This document shows positions 1 to 8,002 of a stretch of 10,995 nt of DNA, piece after piece. The position numbers were made by a program, and so were the translations under genes. Every line of letters starts with the position of its first letter. Positions within the stretch are counted from its first letter, which is position 1. The DNA is taken from NCBI GenBank assembly GCA_011192085.1, contig DUEQ01000511.1:1-10995 (forward strand), in the 5' to 3' direction. This DNA is from Caldilineae bacterium (lineage in GTDB: Bacteria; Chloroflexota; Anaerolineae; J102). Under the pieces are notes generated by a model. That model did no database searches and had not been told where the DNA came from. It was given only the letters and a program-made list of their open reading frames with translations.

Positions 1-1605
1 GTGGATTTCGATAATATCTATCTCGGCCTGCGGCAACTGGACGAGGACGCAGCCGAACAGTTCGCGGCCAACCCCGCCCATTGGCTGGCCTGGTTGGAAG
101 AGGGCATGCCGGGCATGCCCGAGGAACAAGTCCAGGCCAGCGCTCAGCGCGACATCCTCATCCGCAAGTGCTATCTCAACCCCCGCGACTTTCAGCGCTA
201 TCGCCCCTTCTTCACCCGCTCCGCCTTCTCGGTGGTGGACTGCCCTTCGCTGACCTCCCAGGGCAAGAACAGCGCGGACATCTACATGGTCATGGACATT
301 CTGGACACGTTGAACCATGCCACGCATTTCGACGAGTTCATCATCCTCTCCGGCGATTCCGACTTCATGCCCGTGCTACTGCGGCTGCGGGCCTACGATC
401 GACGCACCGCCATCCTCTCGGCCGGGCCCGCGTCCGCGGCCTTCATCGCCGCGGCCGATCTGGTCATCAGCGAGGATGTCTTCATCGAATACGCGTTAGG
501 CATGGGCGGCGAAGAGGGCCGCAAGCCTGCGAATGGCACGATCCCGCCCATCACGGCCACGCCCGAACTCCTGGACGCCATGGCCGAAAAGCTCTATGCC
601 GAGGCCAGCGCCAACGGCGAGCTCCTGGCCACCGACCTGCCCAAACTCTATCGCCAGTTCCCCGAATTTCGACGGGACAGCAACTGGCTGGGGTTCTACT
701 CCTTGCGCGCCCTCACCACCCATCTGGTGCGACGCCATCCCAACCTGCGCATCACCGAAGGGGACCCCTGGCGCGTGATGGTGGAGCTGCCGCGCAAATC
801 CGCCAAATCGAAACGCCAACCCGCGGAACGGGCCGCCTCCCTCACCAGCGAAGACCGCATGCGCAAACGCATCCTCGATCTGGTCCGCAAGCTCGTAGCC
901 CGCTCTCAGGAGCCCATCCTCATGGGTCGGGCCGCGCAGGAGGTCATCGACCAGATCGGCAAGCAAGTGATCGAAAGTCACTGGGCGGGCGCGGGCACCT
1001 TCAAAAACCTGCTGCAAAGCGAGGACAGCCTGGGCTTCGAGATCGCCACCTCCCCTTCGCCCGGTTTCCTCTACGATCCCCAGCGCCATGCCCTGCCCAG
1101 GGAGGAGGAAACCGGCAAGACGAAGGATGAGATGCCGCCCAAACTGGCCGAATTCGCCAAACGCATCAGCCAGATCACGGGCGCGCCCTTCCTCACCCCC
1201 CGGCAGTACGCGCTCATCTTCACCGCCCTGGCCGAGGACCTGAAAGAGCATCGCTATCACCTCACCTCCACCTCCAAGGCGGTGCGCGACCGGCTTATCG
1301 AACAGGGCGAAGCCGTCTCCCGCACAAACATCAACAACGTCCTCAAGGGCATCGCCTACGCCAAACACCGCTTCACCAAACGGGATACGCCCCAAAGCCT
1401 GGCTCGGGTCTATCGCTCCTACATCCTCTCCCGCTGCGAGAATGCGGAGATGGAGCTTTCGCGCGAGGAAAAGCGGATGCTGAAGGAATGGATCGAGGGC
1501 GGCTTGCGGGAGTTGCAGCAAAAGAAGAAATCGGAGAAAAGCGAGAAGAAGAACGGCAAGAAGAGCGAAAAATCCACCGCGCTGGTGAAAGCCGAGACGA
1601 AATAA
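1..1605 (+). CDS. NYN-domain putative RNase with C-terminal OST-HTH/LOTUS modules (5'-truncated by window)
   Basis: The frame is open from base 1. The first residues read VDFDN, which is the inside of the usual NYN opening (hydrophobic-IDFDN), so a few codons lie outside the window and the GTG at base 1 is probably not the start. NYN domain is about residues 1-165: acidic residues D2 and D4 with N5, D93 and D99 in SADIYMVMDILD, and SGDSDF (D119, D121), the LabA/DUF88 metal-binding pattern of a PIN-like nuclease. Residues about 184-262 look like an OST-HTH/LOTUS RNA-binding winged helix. Residues 285-360 may be a second diverged copy and 378-475 a further helical domain. The tail (505-534) is Lys/Ser/Glu-rich and probably disordered. 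Known of the family: bacterial NYN-LOTUS proteins are predicted RNA-processing enzymes. RNA cleavage here is inferred. It sits 6 bp ahead of dinB, so the two are probably co-transcribed. Confidence 0.85.
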   Translation: MDFDNIYLGLRQLDEDAAEQFAANPAHWLAWLEEGMPGMPEEQVQASAQRDILIRKCYLNPRDFQRYRPFFTRSAFSVVDCPSLTSQGKNSADIYMVMDILDTLNHATHFDEFIILSGDSDFMPVLLRLRAYDRRTAILSAGPASAAFIAAADLVISEDVFIEYALGMGGEEGRKPANGTIPPITATPELLDAMAEKLYAEASANGELLATDLPKLYRQFPEFRRDSNWLGFYSLRALTTHLVRRHPNLRITEGDPWRVMVELPRKSAKSKRQPAERAASLTSEDRMRKRILDLVRKLVARSQEPILMGRAAQEVIDQIGKQVIESHWAGAGTFKNLLQSEDSLGFEIATSPSPGFLYDPQRHALPREEETGKTKDEMPPKLAEFAKRISQITGAPFLTPRQYALIFTALAEDLKEHRYHLTSTSKAVRDRLIEQGEAVSRTNINNVLKGIAYAKHRFTKRDTPQSLARVYRSYILSRCENAEMELSREEKRMLKEWIEGGLRELQQKKKSEKSEKKNGKKSEKSTALVKAETK

Positions 1606-1611
1606 CCCCTC

Positions 1612-2805
1612 ATGCCCCGCAAAATCCTCCACCTGGACCTGGACGCGTTCTTCTGTGCGGTGGAGGAGCAGCGCGACCCGGCCCTGCGAGGCAAGCCTTT
1701 TGCGGTGGGAGGCCGGCCCGAGGGGCGGGGCGTGGTCGCGTCCTGCTCCTATCCCGCCCGGGCCTTTGGCGTGCATTCCGCCATGCCCATGGCCCAGGCC
1801 GTGCGCCTGTGCCCCGACCTCATCATCATCCCGCCCCATCGAGAGGCGTACCTTCGGGCCTCGCGGGAGGTCATGGCGCGGGTGCGAGAGCTGACGCCCC
1901 TGGTGGAGCAGATATCCATCGATGAGGCGTTTCTCGATGTAAGCGATCTGCCCGAGCCTCTGGAGATCATCGCCCGCGGGCTGCAATCCCGCATTCGCGA
2001 GGAGCTGGGGCTGCCCTGTTCGCTGGGGGGAGCCACCAACAAGCTGACGGCCAAAATCGCCAATGACGTGGGCAAAAGCCGGGCCGGAAAAGGGGGATAT
2101 CCCAACGCCATCACCATCGCGCCGCCGGGCGAAGAGGCCGCGTTTCTGGCGCCGCTGCCCGTGCGCGCGTTGTGGGGCGTGGGCCCCAAGTCGGAGGAGA
2201 AGCTCCACGCGTTGGGGATTTTCACCATCGGGCAGTTGGCCGCGTATCCGCAACAGGCGTTGGGCAGGTTGTTTGGGCAGCACGGCTGGGAGCTGGCCCG
2301 CCGCGCCCGGGGCATAGACAATCGCCCGGTGATCAGCGAGCGAGGTCGGGCCAAATCCATCAGCAAGGAGACTACCTTCGCCCGGGATGTGAGCGACGCC
2401 CAGAAGCTGCGCCGGACCCTGGAGAAGCTGGCCGCGGGCGTGGCCCGGTCGCTGCGCCGCAAGAAACTCCTGGCCCGCACCGTCAAGCTCAAGCTACGCT
2501 TCAGCGATTTCACCACGCTCACTCGTCAGACCACGCTGGCTGCGCCCACCAACGCCGAAGCAACCATCATCGCCACAGCCGCCGACCTGTTCGACCGGTT
2601 GTGGCGGCCCAGTCAGCCGGTGCGGCTCATCGGCGTGGGCGTCAGCAACCTGCAAGAAGGCCTGGTGCAGCTCGCGCTATGGGATGAGCAGGATGACCAG
2701 ATTCGACGCCTGCAAGAGGCGGTGGATGCGTTGCAGGCCCGTTTCGGCCCCAACGCCATCCACCGTGGATTTCATGCCGCTGAGGGAGATGGTGCAGAGG
2801 CATGA
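1612..2805 (+). CDS. dinB: DNA polymerase IV (Y-family translesion polymerase)
   Basis: This Y-family polymerase (397 aa) copies past damaged or misaligned template. It opens with KILHLDLDAFFCAVEE: D9 is a catalytic metal ligand and F14 sits at the steric-gate position that excludes ribonucleotides (E. coli D8 and F13). The second catalytic motif is SIDEAFLD with D104 and E105. Finger residues YPARAFGVHSAMP (48-59) and the thumb helix-hairpin-helix LWGVGPKSEEKLHALGI (188-203) follow, then the little-finger domain to about 345. QLALWD (353-358) resembles the beta-clamp binding motif QLxLF, and the extra tail to 397 matches longer DinB forms. The ATG is 6 bp after the stop of the NYN gene with no clear Shine-Dalgarno, which points to translational coupling. 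Its TGA overlaps an ATG at 2802, but the next gene more likely starts at 2883. All catalytic residues are intact. Confidence 0.95.
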   Translation: MPRKILHLDLDAFFCAVEEQRDPALRGKPFAVGGRPEGRGVVASCSYPARAFGVHSAMPMAQAVRLCPDLIIIPPHREAYLRASREVMARVRELTPLVEQISIDEAFLDVSDLPEPLEIIARGLQSRIREELGLPCSLGGATNKLTAKIANDVGKSRAGKGGYPNAITIAPPGEEAAFLAPLPVRALWGVGPKSEEKLHALGIFTIGQLAAYPQQALGRLFGQHGWELARRARGIDNRPVISERGRAKSISKETTFARDVSDAQKLRRTLEKLAAGVARSLRRKKLLARTVKLKLRFSDFTTLTRQTTLAAPTNAEATIIATAADLFDRLWRPSQPVRLIGVGVSNLQEGLVQLALWDEQDDQIRRLQEAVDALQARFGPNAIHRGFHAAEGDGAEA

Positions 2806-2829
2806 TTACCGATGCCCCATCAAGTCATG

Positions 2830-2858
2830 TAAAATATCCCAACAGGCTAAGCCTATTG
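2830..2858 (+). promoter_or_regulatory. Putative promoter/operator ahead of lipid kinase
   Basis: In an AT-richer gap, TAAAAT (2830-2835) could be a -10 box, with no convincing -35. A 19-bp near-palindrome, CAACAGGCTAAGCCTATTG (2840-2858, 8 of 9 arm bases pair around a central A), lies where transcription would begin, and TTGATCAA (2856-2863) overlaps its right end. It could be an operator or a 5' RNA hairpin. No regulator is identifiable from sequence. Confidence 0.35.
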
Positions 2859-2882
2859 ATCAACTCGCCCAGGGATGACGCC

Positions 2883-3800
2883 ATGCCCGACATGCTCATT
2901 ATCTTCAATCCATTCTCCAACCGCGGTGACAGCAAGCACACCATTGACTCTGTACTCCAGAATCTTTCCAAAAGCAAGCTGGATTTCGAGGTGAAGCTGA
3001 CCAAGGGCCGCCGCCATGCCATCGAGCTGGCCCGCGAGGCTGCCGACGCGGGCGTGCCGGTGGTAGTGGCTGCGGGCGGTGACGGCACCGTCAATGAAGT
3101 CGCCAATGGCATCTTGCTGTCCGCCAAGGGGCAAGAAGGCGTGCCGCCCACGACCATGGGCGTGCTGCCCATGGGCAGCGGCAACGATTTCGCCTGGGGA
3201 CTGGGCATCCGAAATGGGGTGGAAGAGGCCGTCGACAGGTTGAAGCGAGGGCATGCCAAGGTCATCGATGTGGCCTGGGCCGAGTTCGACAATGCGCCCC
3301 CGCGCTTCTTCGTGAACATGCTGGGATGCGGCTTCGATGCCCGCGTGAATATCGAAGCGCATAAAATCCAACGCCTGCGGGGATTCGCCATCTACCTGGC
3401 TGCGGTGCTGAAGACGCTATGGGTCTATTTCGAGAAACCGCCCGTGCGCTTGCGCATCGATGAGAAAACGCTGGAAACGCCCGCGTTCATCACCTTCGTG
3501 GCCAACGGGCCTCGCCTGGGAGGCGGTTTTCTAGCCACACCCCAGGCCCGCCAAGATGACGGTCTCCTGGACCTGTGCATCGCCACCGACATCCACCGTC
3601 GCGAAGTGGGGCCGCTGATTCCCAAGTTGATGAAGGGGAAGCACATCGATCACCCTAAGATCATCATGGATCGGACGAGAAGCGTCACCATCGAGAGCGA
3701 TCATCCCCTGCCCTGTCAGGCCGATGGCGAGACCATCGGCGAGAATTTGCACCTCATCCGCATTGTCACCATTCCCCAGCGTCTACGCGTCATCGTCTGA
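2883..3800 (+). CDS. Diacylglycerol kinase-family lipid kinase (YegS/BmrU-like)
   Basis: Soluble kinase of the DAGK catalytic family (305 aa from this start), expected to transfer phosphate from ATP to a lipid such as diacylglycerol or a related alcohol at the membrane face. Seen: the N-terminal strand LIIFNPFSN (5-13), nucleotide-binding GGDGTVNEV (65-73), MGSGNDFAW (97-105, usually GTGNDFAR), NMLGCGFDARV (145-155) and the late QADGE (279-283) holding the catalytic-type Asp281. The length is normal for the family. The frame stays open back to an ATG at 2802 that overlaps the dinB stop, but the extra 27 residues are unlike the family, while ATG 2883 directly precedes the first strand and has AGGGA 7 bases upstream. 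Same strand as dinB, so it may be co-transcribed or use its own promoter in the gap. Which lipid it uses cannot be told; the R-to-W change after NDFA is unusual but not a catalytic loss. Confidence 0.88.
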   Translation: MPDMLIIFNPFSNRGDSKHTIDSVLQNLSKSKLDFEVKLTKGRRHAIELAREAADAGVPVVVAAGGDGTVNEVANGILLSAKGQEGVPPTTMGVLPMGSGNDFAWGLGIRNGVEEAVDRLKRGHAKVIDVAWAEFDNAPPRFFVNMLGCGFDARVNIEAHKIQRLRGFAIYLAAVLKTLWVYFEKPPVRLRIDEKTLETPAFITFVANGPRLGGGFLATPQARQDDGLLDLCIATDIHRREVGPLIPKLMKGKHIDHPKIIMDRTRSVTIESDHPLPCQADGETIGENLHLIRIVTIPQRLRVIV

Positions 3801-3804
3801 GGGC

Positions 3805-3838
3805 GCATGGGGGCGTCCATGGGCCTGCGCCCCCATGC
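3805..3838. terminator. Stem-loop between convergent genes, possible bidirectional terminator
   Basis: A perfect 11-bp stem GCATGGGGGCG (3805-3815) / CGCCCCCATGC (3828-3838) with a 12-nt loop begins 5 bases after the kinase stop. It lies between that gene and the convergent hisI unit. Neither strand has a T-run after the stem, so it is not a canonical intrinsic terminator; it may stabilise 3' ends or act with Rho. Confidence 0.5.
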
Positions 3839-3856
3839 CTTGCCGCTGATTGTCGA

Positions 3857-4036
3857 TCATCCGCCCCGCAGGGCCGCCCTTTCACCGGGGACTATCTGCT
3901 GGCGTCGCCTCAGATAGGGTGAAAATCCGATATTCATTGCATGGAAGGTAATGACGCGTGGCAAGGCGTCCACGATTTCCAACGCGACATGATGAATTTT
4001 GGCCTCGAATCGCAACCCCTCCCTCAAGTCAGCCAT
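3857..4036 (-). CDS. Doubtful 59-aa ORF overlapping the end of hisI
   Basis: A short frame starts with ATG at 4036 inside the last codons of hisI (8-bp overlap around GATGGCTGA) and runs to TGA at 3857. The product starts [20 protein letters not shown] and ends basic/Gly-rich; I recognise no domain. The overlapping start would suit translational coupling to hisI, and no other gene is visible in this stretch. It is not HisE, which would contain a PRA-pyrophosphohydrolase helix pattern that is absent here. Codon use is only weakly like the neighbours. It may equally be non-coding 3' sequence. Confidence 0.2.
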   Translation of the reverse strand: MADLREGLRFEAKIHHVALEIVDALPRVITFHAMNIGFSPYLRRRQQIVPGERAALRGG

Positions 4037-4424
4037 CAGCGGGCTGGGGAGCGGGCAACTGACGGTGGAAGCAGGTGACCGCGCCGGTGTGACAGGCCGG
4101 GCCGTGGGGGCGCACCAATACGAGGAGCGCGTCGCCGTCGCAGTCAAGGCGGATGCTAATGACATCCTGATAATTGCCGCTGGTCGCGCCTTTGTGCCAC
4201 AGCTCGCGGCGGCTGCGACTCCAGAACACGGTCTGACCCAGCTCCAGGGTGCGGGCCAGGGCCTCGCGGTTCATGTAGGCCAGGGTGAGGACGAGTCCGG
4301 TGTCCGCGTCCTGGACGATGGCGGGGATGAGAGGGGATTTGTCGAAATCGACGTCCTCCACTCGGGCGACGTCGATGGCTCCAGCCTGGGGATCGAAGGG
4401 GGTGTGGGGATTCGGATGCATCAT
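4029..4424 (-). CDS. hisI: Phosphoribosyl-AMP cyclohydrolase
   Basis: Cytosolic enzyme of histidine synthesis that hydrolytically opens the adenine ring of phosphoribosyl-AMP to give ProFAR. The 131-residue protein has the full family pattern: [14 protein letters not shown] (26-39), AYMN (49-52), [18 protein letters not shown] (67-84), the metal motif D94-C-D96-G-D98, and zinc cysteines C95, C111 and C118 with the family spacing of 16 and 7. It stops shortly after CFHR, so it is the stand-alone HisI type; no HisE domain follows in any frame. Two adjacent ATGs (4424, 4421) are possible starts and there is no Shine-Dalgarno, though a good promoter lies about 65 bases upstream. No other his genes are in the window, so it is a single-gene unit here. 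Confidence 0.95.
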   Translation of the reverse strand: MMHPNPHTPFDPQAGAIDVARVEDVDFDKSPLIPAIVQDADTGLVLTLAYMNREALARTLELGQTVFWSRSRRELWHKGATSGNYQDVISIRLDCDGDALLVLVRPHGPACHTGAVTCFHRQLPAPQPADG

Positions 4425-4488
4425 CGCGTGGGCGGGATGTTTTTTGCCAATTCGTTACGGTTTTGATCAGGACGTTTGGGTTTGAGAT

Positions 4489-4517
4489 ATTATCCACCAC
4501 GCCTTCCCAAAAGACAA
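4489..4517 (-). promoter_or_regulatory. Sigma70-type promoter for hisI
   Basis: On the minus strand, -35 TTGTCT (4517-4512) and -10 GATAAT (4494-4489) are separated by exactly 17 bp. Predicted transcription start is near 4482, giving an untranslated leader of about 58 nt before hisI. The -10 box matches the consensus at 5 of 6 positions, the -35 at 4 of 6. Confidence 0.6.
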
Positions 4518-4609
4518 GGGGGCGCCCCAACAGCCTATGCTTCTCAAGGGTTACATCGCCAAAGAAGAACGCATTGAAGAGCCCAATCTCAGTTCACGTC
4601 CACGCCACC

Positions 4610-4750
4610 ATGCCCGAGTCACAGAGCCACACCACGGTGCAGGAGGACGTGGCCACCCCCCTGCTGGAGCCGGAGGAGGTGGAGGGGCTGGAAAGCGAGG
4701 AGAAAGCGCCTGAGACCCCCAACGAGTCGCCCCCGGGTCAGGAAGCGTAG
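4610..4750 (+). CDS. Doubtful 46-aa acidic ORF with strong coding-like GC3
   Basis: This short frame starts [20 protein letters not shown] and is rich in Glu and Pro with a very high fraction of G/C third positions, as in real genes of this window. No Shine-Dalgarno precedes the ATG. The same frame is open upstream to 4463 but there it crosses the hisI promoter. In another frame, an ATG at 4537 begins [20 protein letters not shown] and runs to 4713, ending in Gly-rich, shadow-like sequence. Joining the start of one to the end of the other would give a roughly 70-residue acidic protein, so a frameshifted gene is possible. No family recognised. The 4425-4919 spacer otherwise holds only promoters and a terminator. 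Confidence 0.25.
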   Translation: MPESQSHTTVQEDVATPLLEPEEVEGLESEEKAPETPNESPPGQEA

Positions 4751-4794
4751 GGCGGAGGCCGAAAGTTCGCCCCCTCGCCCCTCCGCCCGCGGAT

Positions 4795-4823
4795 TTGCCA
4801 GGCGACGGGGAAAGCACTATAAT
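4795..4823 (+). promoter_or_regulatory. Near-consensus sigma70 promoter for aspS
   Basis: -35 TTGCCA (4795-4800) and a perfect -10 TATAAT (4818-4823) are spaced by 17 bp. The start of transcription would be near 4830, about 90 nt ahead of the aspS ATG. This is the strongest promoter match in the window. Confidence 0.8.
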
Positions 4824-4833
4824 TGCCTGCATC

Positions 4834-4875
4834 GCCGCTGCGGCGCGGGCCCATCGCCCGACCAGCGGCTTTTTT
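4834..4875 (+). terminator. Intrinsic terminator within the aspS leader
   Basis: Stem GCCGCTG (4834-4840) / CAGCGGC (4863-4869) encloses a second stem CGGGC (4846-4850) / GCCCG (4856-4860) and is followed directly by T6 (4870-4875). It lies downstream of the aspS promoter and upstream of the aspS start codon, so it should terminate part of the aspS transcripts at about 45 nt. The left arm can also form a short hairpin GCCG-ctg-CGGC (4834-4844), a possible competing structure. Alternatively it ends transcripts from upstream. Confidence 0.7.
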
Positions 4876-4901
4876 GCTTATTCATCGTTGCATTTATTCC
4901 C

Positions 4902-4906
4902 GGAGG
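4902..4906 (+). promoter_or_regulatory. Ribosome binding site of aspS, unusually far from the ATG
   Basis: GGAGG lies 13 bases before ATG 4920, longer than the usual 5-9. An in-frame ATT at 4911 is nearer (4 bases) but is a rare start codon, and protein homology favours the ATG. Confidence 0.6.
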
Positions 4907-4919
4907 ACTGATTGCCATC

Positions 4920-6680
<1,761 letters not shown>

Positions 6681-6728
6681 CCCTGCCTTCATTCTTAGGG
6701 AAAAGGTAACTGCTTAGACATCCTGATG

Positions 6729-6778
6729 GATGACGCATGTTGCGTTGAACAGGCCTCGTTTGACGCATTCATGTCATC
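6729..6778. repeat. 50-bp imperfect inverted repeat between aspS and the recombinase-like gene
   Basis: Outer arms GATGAC (6729-6734) and GTCATC (6773-6778) enclose inner arms TGCGTTGAAC (6741-6750) and GTTTGACGCA (6758-6767) with a 7-nt loop; the inner arms pair over 10 bp as RNA with two G-U pairs. No T-run follows. It may end the aspS transcript or be a regulatory or repeat element. It overlaps the words CGTTTGACG (6757-6765) and TCATGTCATCA (6769-6779), both of which recur as complements at 10092-10141. Confidence 0.5.
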
Positions 6779-6838
6779 AACGTCGCTTTCGTTGCGATGG
6801 GAGGCATGCAGATGTAAGTCATTGCCCTCGGACGGGAA

Positions 6839-6867
6839 TTGACAAGATGGTCGGGAGCGTGTAGGAT
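6839..6867 (+). promoter_or_regulatory. Sigma70-type promoter of the recombinase-like gene
   Basis: A perfect -35 TTGACA (6839-6844) and -10 TAGGAT (6862-6867, 4 of 6) are separated by 17 bp. The start would be near 6874, 55 nt before ATG 6929. A small inverted repeat, ATGCGC (6871-6876) / GCGCAT (6887-6892), covers the predicted start and could be an operator or 5' hairpin. The promoter rules out a translation start at the TTG at 6839. Confidence 0.7.
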
Positions 6868-6928
6868 GAGATGCGCCTTTGGCTATGCGCATGCCCTTCC
6901 TCCCTCATTCACCCGGCGAGGGTCCCCC

Positions 6929-7918
6929 ATGACTGCTCAAGACCTCTTCAGCCAGACCGACCAGCCCATCGACCCCGGCAAACCTCCCGCGCCCATGGGC
7001 GAACTGCCCCAGAATCTCACCGCCGAGAGCGCGATCACCGCGGCCCTGGGCCCTTATCGCATCTATCTGGAGCAGCAGGGCCGGGCGTTGAACACCATCA
7101 AGGCCTTTCTCGGGGATATCCGCATCCTGCAACGCTATTTCGCCGAGCGAGGCGAAAACCCGGCGGTGGGCGAGATCACCACCGACATGCTCAATGCGTT
7201 CTTGCACTGGCTGTGCCATGAACGCGAGAACAAACAGGGCGAGATCATGGGCTGCAAGCCCAAAACCTACACCCGCCGGGTGACCTCCCTCAAGTCCTTC
7301 TTCGGCTGGCTGTTCGAAACGGATGTCATCGCAGAAAACCCAGCGGCCGCGGTGGTGCAGCGCAGCGCCCGCGCGCCCCTGCCCCGCATCCTCACCGATG
7401 AGGAGATCGAGAAACTGCAAAACACCGCCCGCGACATGCTCTGGTCGCCCCGCAAACCGGACGCCCGGGCCTATCTCCTGCTGCTGGTGCTTCTCCAAAC
7501 AGGCATCAAGAAGAGCGAGCTCCTGCGGCTGGAGCTGTCCGATGTGGACCTCTCCAACCCCAGGGAGCCCACCATCCAGGTGCGCTATGGCGATTCCCGC
7601 TATGCGTACAAAGAGCGCAAGCTCTTCCTGGGGCCTGCGTTCACCCCGGTGTATAAGCAGTTCCTGCGGCAGTATCAGCCCAAGGAGCGGGTGTTCGAGT
7701 GGAGTCCCCGCAATCTAGAGTATGTACTCTCCGACCTGGCGGAGAAAGCGAGCGTGAACCCCAAACACATCTCCTTCGAGATCCTGCGCTGGACCTCCGC
7801 GGTGCGGGCCTATCGCTTCGGCATGCCCCCCGAGGCCATCCGCAAGAAGCTGGGGTTAAGCCCTATCGCCTGGCGAGAGACCTTCGAGAAGATTCAGAAG
7901 CTGGCCGCGCCGCGATGA
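6929..7918 (+). CDS. Tyrosine-recombinase-fold protein with degenerate active site (XerC/D-like pseudo-recombinase)
   Basis: 329 residues, with a proline-rich start, a SAM-like core-binding domain (about 33-135) and a phage-integrase-type catalytic fold (about 150-325). Aligned by eye to XerD, the active site is largely lost: Arg I of TGLRxSEL is K194 (TGIKKSELL), the HxxR His is E284 though R287 remains (EILRW), the LGH His is L310 (LGLS), and the nucleophilic Tyr is F319 (RETFEKI). A Lys in YKERK (around 228) may keep the beta-hairpin lysine. It should therefore bind DNA but not cut it covalently; a structural or regulatory DNA-binding role is inferred. There is no frameshift or stop, so it looks maintained rather than decaying. 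ATG 6929 is preceded by GAGGG 6 bases upstream, and the promoter lies just before. It stands alone between aspS and a convergent gene. Confidence 0.85.
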   Translation: MTAQDLFSQTDQPIDPGKPPAPMGELPQNLTAESAITAALGPYRIYLEQQGRALNTIKAFLGDIRILQRYFAERGENPAVGEITTDMLNAFLHWLCHERENKQGEIMGCKPKTYTRRVTSLKSFFGWLFETDVIAENPAAAVVQRSARAPLPRILTDEEIEKLQNTARDMLWSPRKPDARAYLLLLVLLQTGIKKSELLRLELSDVDLSNPREPTIQVRYGDSRYAYKERKLFLGPAFTPVYKQFLRQYQPKERVFEWSPRNLEYVLSDLAEKASVNPKHISFEILRWTSAVRAYRFGMPPEAIRKKLGLSPIAWRETFEKIQKLAAPR

Positions 7919-7936
7919 CGCGGGGCGGAGGGGGGA

Positions 7937-7989
7937 GCGGATGCGCGCGGCCGGGGCGCGACACGCACGCAGGCGGATGACGCATCCGC
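7937..7989. terminator. Alternative G+C-rich stems between convergent genes
   Basis: CGCATCCGC (7981-7989) can pair with GCGGATGCG (7937-7945), a perfect 9-bp stem, or its part CATCCGC (7983-7989) with GCGGATG (7973-7979), a 7-bp stem with a 3-nt loop. It lies in the 84-bp convergent gap. No T-run follows on either strand, so terminator function is only likely by position. Confidence 0.4.
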
Positions 7990-8002
7990 ATGGCGGGCTT
8001 GC

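Noticed and set aside
496-2283. Long open frame on the minus strand antisense to the NYN gene and dinB
   Set aside because: It mirrors codon bias of the real plus-strand genes in GC-rich DNA, has no recognisable domain, and both opposite genes have clear family motifs.
2802-2882. Lipid kinase start at ATG 2802 (ATGA overlap with dinB)
   Set aside because: It would add 27 residues unlike the family, read through the AT-rich palindromic region, and GAGG lies only one base from that ATG; ATG 2883 is better placed.
3857-4165. hisI frameshifted from a fused hisIE
   Set aside because: HisI ends at its normal point after CFHR, and the following frame has no HisE features.
4830-4919. T-box riboswitch ahead of aspS
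   Set aside because: The leader is only about 90 nt with no room for a Stem I specifier domain, and no T-box core sequence is seen.
6839-6928. Recombinase-like gene starting at TTG 6839
   Set aside because: That TTG is the first half of a perfect -35 box, and ATG 6929 has a well-spaced GAGGG.
6929-7918. Active phage integrase marking a mobile island
   Set aside because: Catalytic Tyr, His and Arg I are replaced, no tRNA or att duplication is convincing, and neighbours are housekeeping genes.
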